From NCBI GenBank assembly GCA_003105285.1, contig PQAN01000073.1:1-12534 (forward strand): a DNA stretch of 12,534 nucleotides. Reading direction: 5' to 3'. Origin of the DNA: Methylocystaceae bacterium. Lineage in GTDB: Bacteria > Pseudomonadota > Alphaproteobacteria > Rhizobiales > Beijerinckiaceae. The first letter of the stretch is position 1. The number at the start of each line of letters is the position of its first letter. Both the position numbers and the translations under genes were made by a program. The notes beneath the pieces are model-generated. The model made no database searches and was not told the DNA's origin. It saw only the letters and a list, made by a program, of their open reading frames with translations. Below are positions 6,933 through 12,534 of this stretch, one piece after another.

Positions 6933-7433
6933 ATGGCTGGTTCCTACCGCGCCGACGATGCGGACTTAGCGCCCGTCGAAGGCGCGCGCGTTCTCATCGT
7001 CGAATCGCGCTTCAACGAAGACATCGTCGAGCTGCTGCACGAAGGCGCCGCGCGCGCGCTGCAGGAGCTCGGCGCCGATGTGACGACGGTCACCGTGCCC
7101 GGCGCGCTGGAACTCGCGCCGGCGGCGGCGATCGCGCTCGACGCGGCGGAGAAGGCCGGCGCGCCTTACGACGGCGTCGTGGCGCTCGGTTGCGTCATTC
7201 GCGGCGACACTTATCATTTCGAGATCGTCGCCAATGAGAGCGCGCGTGCGTTGACCGATCTTTCCGTCTCGCGCCGCCTGCCGCTCGGCAATGGCGTGCT
7301 CACCGTAGACACCGAGGCGCAGGCCCTGCTTCGCGCCGATCCGAAGCAGGGCGGGGCGGACAAGGGCGGGGACGCGGCGCTCGCCGCCCTCGCGCTGGTG
7401 CGGCTGAAACGCAGCCTCGGAGGCGCGGCATGA
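6933..7433 (+). CDS. ribH: 6,7-dimethyl-8-ribityllumazine synthase
   Basis: Lumazine synthase condenses the RibD-pathway pyrimidine with 3,4-dihydroxy-2-butanone 4-phosphate; the enzyme forms pentamers or icosahedral 60-mers in the cytoplasm. The 166-residue product has RVLIVESRFNEDIVELL (19-35, with the substrate-stacking aromatic in the RFN motif), VTVPGALELAPA (near 50-61), the conserved GCVIRGDTYHFEIVANESA stretch with the catalytic His, and PLGNGVLTVDTEAQAL. The C-terminus is slightly unusual: where many family members have NKGGEAA it reads KQGGADKGGDAALAALALVRL, a small Gly/Ala expansion. AAGGAG at 6920-6925 precedes the ATG by seven bases. nusB overlaps the end (ATGA). It is separated from ribE by 269 bases, so it may have its own promoter. 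Confidence 0.97.
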   Translation: MAGSYRADDADLAPVEGARVLIVESRFNEDIVELLHEGAARALQELGADVTTVTVPGALELAPAAAIALDAAEKAGAPYDGVVALGCVIRGDTYHFEIVANESARALTDLSVSRRLPLGNGVLTVDTEAQALLRADPKQGGADKGGDAALAALALVRLKRSLGGAA

Positions 7434-7888
7434 GCGTCGAGCAGAGATCGGCGGCGCGGCTCGCCATCGTCCAGGCGCTCTATCAGATGGAGGTGGCCGG
7501 CAAGGGCATCAACGAGATTTTCGCGGAATTCGAGGTCCATTGGATCGGCCGCGAAATCGAGGGCGTGCAATATAAGCCGGCGGAGCTGCAATTTTTCCGC
7601 GATATTCTGCGCGGCGTGCTCGACAATCAGCAAAAGATCGACCGCGAGCTGGATGCGGCGCTCGCCGGCGGTTGGCCCTTGCAGCGCATCGAGGCGGTGA
7701 TGCGCGCCATTTTGCGCGCAGGCGCCTATGAGCTGCAAAATCGCGCCGATATTCCGGCCAGAGTGGTCATCAAGGAATATGTGGATGTCGCCGGCGCCTT
7801 TTTCGGTCCCGTGGAATCCGGCATGATCAACGCCGTGCTCGACCGGCTCGCGCGACAGGCGCGCCCGGACCAGTTCGAGGCCAAATAA
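7430..7888 (+). CDS. nusB: Transcription antitermination factor NusB
   Basis: NusB binds boxA RNA together with NusE (S10) and prevents premature termination of rRNA transcription. The 152-residue, all-helical product shows the family pattern: RSAARLAIVQALYQMEVAG near the start, FFRDILRGVLDNQQKID in the middle, and LQRIEAVMRAILRAGAYEL, RVVIKEYVDVAGAFF, SGMINAVLDRLA towards the end. Length is normal for Alphaproteobacteria. The ATG overlaps the ribH stop as ATGA, with GGAGG at 7419-7423 inside ribH, so the two are translationally coupled. The ribH-nusB pairing is conserved across many bacteria. thiL follows within a few bases. Confidence 0.97.
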   Translation: MSVEQRSAARLAIVQALYQMEVAGKGINEIFAEFEVHWIGREIEGVQYKPAELQFFRDILRGVLDNQQKIDRELDAALAGGWPLQRIEAVMRAILRAGAYELQNRADIPARVVIKEYVDVAGAFFGPVESGMINAVLDRLARQARPDQFEAK

Positions 7889-7895
7889 GTTCCGC

Positions 7896-8897
7896 TTGCG
7901 CGAGGAGGCGATCATAAAGCGCCGCTTCACAGAGGACGAACTCATCGCCCAGCTGTTCGCGCCCCTGGCGAGCGAGGAGGGGCTCGGCCTTCGCGACGAC
8001 GCCGCGCTCGTGCCTCTCCGTAGCGGCGATCTCGTCGTCACGACCGATGCGCTCGTTTGCGGCGTGCATTTCTTCGCCGATGATCCGCCCGCCCTCATCG
8101 CCAAGAAGGCGCTGCGCGTCAATCTGTCGGACCTCGCCGCCAAGGGGGCCGAGCCCTTGGGCTTTCTGCTGACGCTCGCCCTGCCGACGGACTGGACGAA
8201 CGATTGGCTGCGGTCCTTCGCGGCCGGCCTCGCGGAAGACGCGCGCGATTTCGCCTGCCCTCTCTACGGCGGCGACACGACGGCGACGCCCGGCCCCTCG
8301 ACCCTTTCGATCACCGCGCTCGGACGCGTCCCGCCCGGCCGCTTCGTCGCCCGCTCCGGCGCGCGGCCGGGCGACGCGATCTATGTCTCGGGAACGATCG
8401 GCGACGCGGCGCTCGGCCTTTTTGTGCGGCGGGGCGAAGCCTTCGCTGGTCGTCTGAGCGCGGATGCGCGCGAGCATCTTCTCGGGCGCTACCTGTTGCC
8501 ACGACCGAGGCTCGAATTGACCCGCTCCTTGCGCGATTTCGCCAGCGCGGCGATGGACGTGTCCGACGGCCTCGCGGGCGATCTCGCCAAATTGCTGCGC
8601 GCCTCGGGAGTGAGCGCCAGGATCGAACTGGCGCACGCGCCCTTTTCATCCGCCGTCCGGCAGGCCGTCGCCGCTGACACGGCGCTCGCGGATATCGCGC
8701 TCACGGGCGGCGATGATTATGAAATCCTGTGCTGCGCGCGGCCTGAAATCGCGCCGCGTCTGGAACAGGCGGCGCGAGAGGCCGGCGTCCAACTGACCAA
8801 AATCGGCGAGGCGACGCCGGGAGACGCGCCGCCGGCATTTCTAGCGTCGGATGGAAAACAAAAATACTTCAATAGGTTGTCGTTCAGTCATTTCTGA
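7896..8897 (+). CDS. thiL: Thiamine-monophosphate kinase
   Basis: ThiL phosphorylates thiamine monophosphate with ATP to give thiamine diphosphate, the active cofactor. From the TTG at 7896 the product has 333 residues. Motifs of the PurM/ThiL superfamily are complete: LGLRDDAALV (30-39, Mg-binding Asp pair), VVTTDALVCGVHF (47-59), KALRVNLSDLAAKGAEP (71-87), LYGGDTTATPG (123-133), MDVSDGLAGDL (220-230) and TGGDDYEIL (270-278). The start is uncertain. TTG at 7896 is the only usual start codon near the 5' end, yet it has no Shine-Dalgarno sequence, whereas an excellent GAGGAGG (7902-7908) lies inside the frame and points to an ATC (7911) or ATA (7914). The conserved region begins around RRFTEDELIA, so either start keeps the whole enzyme. 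It is the last gene before the hairpin at 8976. Confidence 0.95.
   Translation: MREEAIIKRRFTEDELIAQLFAPLASEEGLGLRDDAALVPLRSGDLVVTTDALVCGVHFFADDPPALIAKKALRVNLSDLAAKGAEPLGFLLTLALPTDWTNDWLRSFAAGLAEDARDFACPLYGGDTTATPGPSTLSITALGRVPPGRFVARSGARPGDAIYVSGTIGDAALGLFVRRGEAFAGRLSADAREHLLGRYLLPRPRLELTRSLRDFASAAMDVSDGLAGDLAKLLRASGVSARIELAHAPFSSAVRQAVAADTALADIALTGGDDYEILCCARPEIAPRLEQAAREAGVQLTKIGEATPGDAPPAFLASDGKQKYFNRLSFSHF
7902..7908 (+). promoter_or_regulatory. Misplaced strong ribosome binding site in thiL
   Basis: GAGGAGG is the best Shine-Dalgarno match of the gene. It is six bases downstream from the TTG start codon at 7896 and five bases before ATA at 7914, with ATC at 7911. It suggests that translation once started, or still starts, at 7911-7916. 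Confidence 0.55.
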
Positions 8898-8975
8898 GCG
8901 GACGCCCATGCGTGGGCTGCGCCGGCATTGCTCAAAAGTCCCGTTTCTGGCATGACAGGCCGCGAAATTCCCTGG

Positions 8976-9008
8976 CGCCGCCGAGCCGATTCGATCGGCT
9001 CGGCGGCG
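8976..9008 (+). terminator. Strong hairpin between thiL and hppA, probable terminator
   Basis: A perfect 15-bp inverted repeat (8976-8990 with 8994-9008) closes a three-base TCG loop and is very GC-rich. Four T residues follow at 9014-9017 after a five-base gap (GAAGC), so it is a plausible but not classical intrinsic terminator for the rib-nusB-thiL transcript. The loop region contains GATTC, a potential CcrM methylation site. The rest of the 202-base gap shows no clear hppA promoter. Confidence 0.6.
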
Positions 9009-9099
9009 GAAGCCTTTTGCATGGGGAAACAACGTCGCAAACGCGAGCCGTCTCCAATTGCGTTCGCGCGCGGCCAAGCAACGGGAGGGCGCACTCGCC

Positions 9100-11282
<2,183 letters not shown>

Positions 11283-11315
11283 GCGAGGGAGTAGAAAACA
11301 ACGAATAATCAATGG

Positions 11316-11340
11316 AAGGCGGGGGCGACCCCGCCTTTTT
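11316..11340 (+). terminator. Intrinsic terminator of hppA
   Basis: AAGGCGGGG (11316-11324) pairs perfectly with CCCCGCCTT (11329-11337) around a GCGA tetraloop of the GNRA type, and the T run 11336-11340 follows. It lies 33 bases after the hppA stop and is the clearest rho-independent terminator of the window. Confidence 0.9.
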
Positions 11341-11367
11341 CCGTCGAGTCGAAGCCGACCGTCTCAG

Positions 11368-11540
11368 AGGGCAATCGAGTGAAGGTTTCCTCATCCTGAG
11401 GAGCCCGCGAAGCGGGCGTCTCGAAGGACGAGGAAACTTCATGCGCGGCCTTCTGGAGCTCGCCCTCGTGCTTCGAGACGGCTCCTGCGGAGCCTCCTCA
11501 GCATGAGGGCGAGGATTATTGTCCTTCACTCGATTGCCCT
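11368..11540. repeat. Composite palindromic repeat with 18-bp outer inverted repeat
   Basis: The outer arms AGGGCAATCGAGTGAAGG (11368-11385) and its exact complement (11523-11540) enclose two hairpin units. Unit 1 (11385-11437) has GTTTCCTC/GAGGAAAC outside and GCCCGC/GCGGGC around GAA inside. Unit 2 (11462-11510) has an 11-position stem (11462-11472/11500-11510, one G-U) outside and GGCTCC/GGAGCC around TGC inside. The units also complement each other: CTGAGGAG (11396-11403) with CTCCTCAG (11494-11501), and GTCTCGAAG (11418-11426) with CTTCGAGAC (11471-11479). The inner part (CTCATCCTGAGGAG..., CTTCGAGACGG...CTCAGCATGAGG) resembles a dispersed element known to me from Bradyrhizobium and relatives. 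It is non-coding and lies between the hppA terminator and the toxin-antitoxin promoter. Confidence 0.8.
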
Positions 11541-11559
11541 GCGGACCATCTTCTTATTT

Positions 11560-11589
11560 CTTGACGTTCCGGGTCCCCGGTCCAAATAT
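11560..11589 (+). promoter_or_regulatory. Candidate promoter and operator of the toxin-antitoxin genes
   Basis: CTTGAC (11560-11565) fits the alphaproteobacterial -35 consensus, and AAATAT at 11584-11589 is a partial -10 at suitable spacing. Between them CCGGG (69-73 of 11500) and CCCGG (76-80) form a short inverted repeat centred in the spacer, a place where an autoregulating ribbon-helix-helix antitoxin could bind. This is inference from position and pattern. Confidence 0.4.
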
Positions 11590-11607
11590 CGACGCTGGAG
11601 GCTGCGG

Positions 11608-11835
11608 ATGGCTGGGACCAGAGAAAAATTCGCCACTCAGATCGACCGGGACGTATTGGCCGCAATTCGTCGGATTGCCAAAGAAGAGGGCCGGCAGCTT
11701 CAGTCGATCATGGAAGAAGCGCTGAGGGCGCATGTCGATCAGCGCAGCAAGGCTCGGGCGTGGCCCCATGTCATGACAGCCTACAGGTCGAGCTTGCAGC
11801 GATACGCCGCATTATATGAAAAGCTCGCGAAATGA
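11608..11835 (+). CDS. Ribbon-helix-helix antitoxin of a Fic/Doc module
   Basis: The ATG at 11608 follows TGGAGG (11596-11601) by six bases; the frame is open upstream into the repeat, but that part reads as non-coding. The 75-residue product begins with a short strand KFATQIDRD (residues 7-15), then helix A (VLAAIRRIAKEEGRQ) and helix B (LQSIMEEALRAHVDQR). This is the ribbon-helix-helix pattern of DNA-binding antitoxins. The C-terminal third (HVMTAYRSSLQRYAALYEKLAK) would be the toxin-binding tail. It overlaps the toxin gene by ATGA, the normal layout of type II systems, in which the antitoxin binds the toxin and represses the operon. The family pairing with Doc-like toxins is from memory; specific homologues were not searched. 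The antitoxin itself is intact although the toxin is broken. Confidence 0.82.
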   Translation: MAGTREKFATQIDRDVLAAIRRIAKEEGRQLQSIMEEALRAHVDQRSKARAWPHVMTAYRSSLQRYAALYEKLAK

Positions 11836-12234
11836 CGGACTACCTCGCTATCGTCGAGGTGCTCGCCATTCATGACGACCAGATAGAACGTTTCGGCGGC
11901 TCGAAAGGCGTCCGCGATTTTAGACAGCTCGAGGGCGGCGCTCTTTCGCCCGCAGACCGGTTATTGCGCCGACCTGATCGCCGAAGCAGCCGCTCTCTGG
12001 GAGAGCCTTTCGCAGAACCATGCCTTTATCGACGGCAACAAGCGCACGGCTTTCGCTGCCATGTTCACATTCTTGGCGATAAATGGCGTTCATCTCGCTG
12101 CGGACGCCGATGAGGCCTGGACGTTATTGTCTCGGCTCTATGCTGCTGGCGAATTCAATTTCGAGGCGCTCGAATCATGGTTGCGACGCTACACGATGAC
12201 ATTGGACGAAGGCGAGCCGCGCGGCGATCGATAG
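11832..12234 (+). pseudogene. Fic/Doc-family toxin (death-on-curing type), broken by a one-base insertion
   Basis: Doc toxins are Fic-fold kinases that phosphorylate EF-Tu and stop translation. The first frame gives a Doc-like N-terminus, MTDYLAIVEVLAIHDDQIERFGGSKGVRDFRQLEG, then leaves the family. The rest continues in the +1 frame: ALFRPQTGYCADLIAEAAALWESL, the Fic motif HAFIDGNKRT (near 12017-12046), then FLAINGVHL and a C-terminal helix, with stop TAG at 12232. The shift maps to the GGG run at 11933-11935: removing one G restores QLEAALFRPQTG and about 133 residues, the normal length. In the intact frame the Fic-motif His, Asp, Asn and Lys are all present. As written, the toxin would stop at 12113 as a 93-residue product without the active site. 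The start overlaps the antitoxin stop (ATGA). Sequencing error or true inactivation cannot be told apart here. Confidence 0.85.
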
Positions 12235-12261
12235 CGGCAAGGCGACGCCGTGCCGGACTGG

Positions 12262-12291
12262 TTCGGCATTGCCGCGCAACGAGCATATAAT
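12262..12291 (+). promoter_or_regulatory. Candidate promoter of nadE, possibly giving a leaderless mRNA
   Basis: TATAAT at 12286-12291 is a perfect -10 match. TTCGGC at 12262-12267 is a weak -35 at 18-base spacing. Transcription would start six to eight bases after the -10, which is at or next to the A of the nadE ATG at 12298. There is no Shine-Dalgarno sequence between them. Confidence 0.5.
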
Positions 12292-12297
12292 CGGGTC

Positions 12298-12534
12298 ATG
12301 ACCCACCCGTTCTTCTCCCTCCACACTCATGGCTTCGTCCGTGTCGCGGTCGCGGGGCCGCGGTCGCGGGTGGCCGATCCCGCCTTCAATGTCGCGCGCA
12401 CGATCGAGACGGCGCGCGAGGCCGACAGGCGAGGGGCGTCGCTGGTATTGTTTCCGGAGCTCGGCCTCTCGTCCTACGCGATCGACGATCTGCTGCAGCA
12501 GTCGGCGTTGCTGCAAGCCGTCGAGGCGGCGCTC
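12298..12534 (+). CDS. nadE: Glutamine-dependent NAD+ synthetase, N-terminal part
   Basis: This enzyme converts nicotinic acid adenine dinucleotide to NAD+ using ammonia released from glutamine. Only 79 residues are visible; the gene continues past the window. The start MTHPFFSLHTHGFVRVAVAG and the nitrilase-type strand SLVLFPELGLSSYAIDDLL match the N-terminal glutaminase domain of the long (about 680-residue) form; Glu54 in FPELG is the expected catalytic glutamate of the Glu-Lys-Cys triad, with Lys and Cys outside. The synthetase domain is not visible, so another nitrilase-superfamily protein cannot be fully excluded, but the combination SLHTHGFVRVAV and FPELGLSSYAIDDLL is typical of NadE. 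It follows the doc remnant by 63 bases, so the toxin-antitoxin module sits between hppA and nadE. Confidence 0.88.
   Translation, partial: MTHPFFSLHTHGFVRVAVAGPRSRVADPAFNVARTIETAREADRRGASLVLFPELGLSSYAIDDLLQQSALLQAVEAAL

Noticed and set aside
7214..8636. Minus-strand frames over ribH, nusB and thiL (7214-8143 and 7827-8636)
   Set aside because: Antisense to conserved genes, without a ribosome binding site or recognisable motifs.
11312..11506. 64-codon plus-strand ORF over the hppA terminator and the composite repeat
   Set aside because: It consists of the terminator hairpin and palindromic repeat sequence; there is no ribosome binding site.

Overview
The window is high-GC chromosomal DNA from an alphaproteobacterium, most likely of the order Hyphomicrobiales (Rhizobiales). 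Three things point there: the gene order glyA-nrdR-ribD-ribE-ribH-nusB-thiL followed by hppA, the strong G/C third-position bias, and two kinds of short palindromic repeat that resemble elements scattered through Hyphomicrobiales genomes. A methylotroph or methanotroph relative is possible but is not shown by this stretch.

Layout. Positions 1-519 hold the 3' end of prfC (peptide chain release factor 3). A small uncharacterised gene follows on the + strand (683-1069). It converges on a three-gene minus-strand operon (2616 to 1099): a periplasmic FKBP-type prolyl isomerase, a spermidine-synthase-like methyltransferase-fold protein, and a small secreted protein of unknown function that overlaps the methyltransferase gene by ATGA. 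A 452-base divergent intergenic region separates this operon from glyA (3069-4343). Next comes the housekeeping cluster nrdR, ribD, ribE, ribH, nusB and thiL (4410-8897), with tight junctions (TGATG, ATGA) except for a 269-base gap between ribE and ribH filled by palindromic, repeat-like DNA. A 15-bp hairpin separates thiL from hppA (9100-11282), which encodes a membrane proton-pumping pyrophosphatase of the K+-independent type. hppA ends at a clear intrinsic terminator.

The accessory part begins after hppA. It contains a 173-base composite palindromic repeat bounded by a perfect 18-bp inverted repeat, then a type II toxin-antitoxin pair (ribbon-helix-helix antitoxin plus a Fic/Doc toxin). 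The last gene is the start of nadE (glutamine-dependent NAD+ synthetase), which may be transcribed without a leader.

How the genes work together: ribD, ribE and ribH make riboflavin from GTP-derived pyrimidine and ribulose-derived four-carbon precursors. thiL makes thiamine diphosphate, nadE makes NAD+, and glyA supplies one-carbon units, so the region is rich in cofactor synthesis. nrdR and nusB are regulators of dNTP supply and of rRNA transcription.

Two genes, hppA and doc, are each broken by an apparent single-base indel. Their closeness suggests either assembly errors or recent decay. I found no wholly new system. The points most worth a second look are the composite repeat beside the broken toxin-antitoxin module, the odd thiL start, the possible leaderless nadE and the uncharacterised secreted protein.
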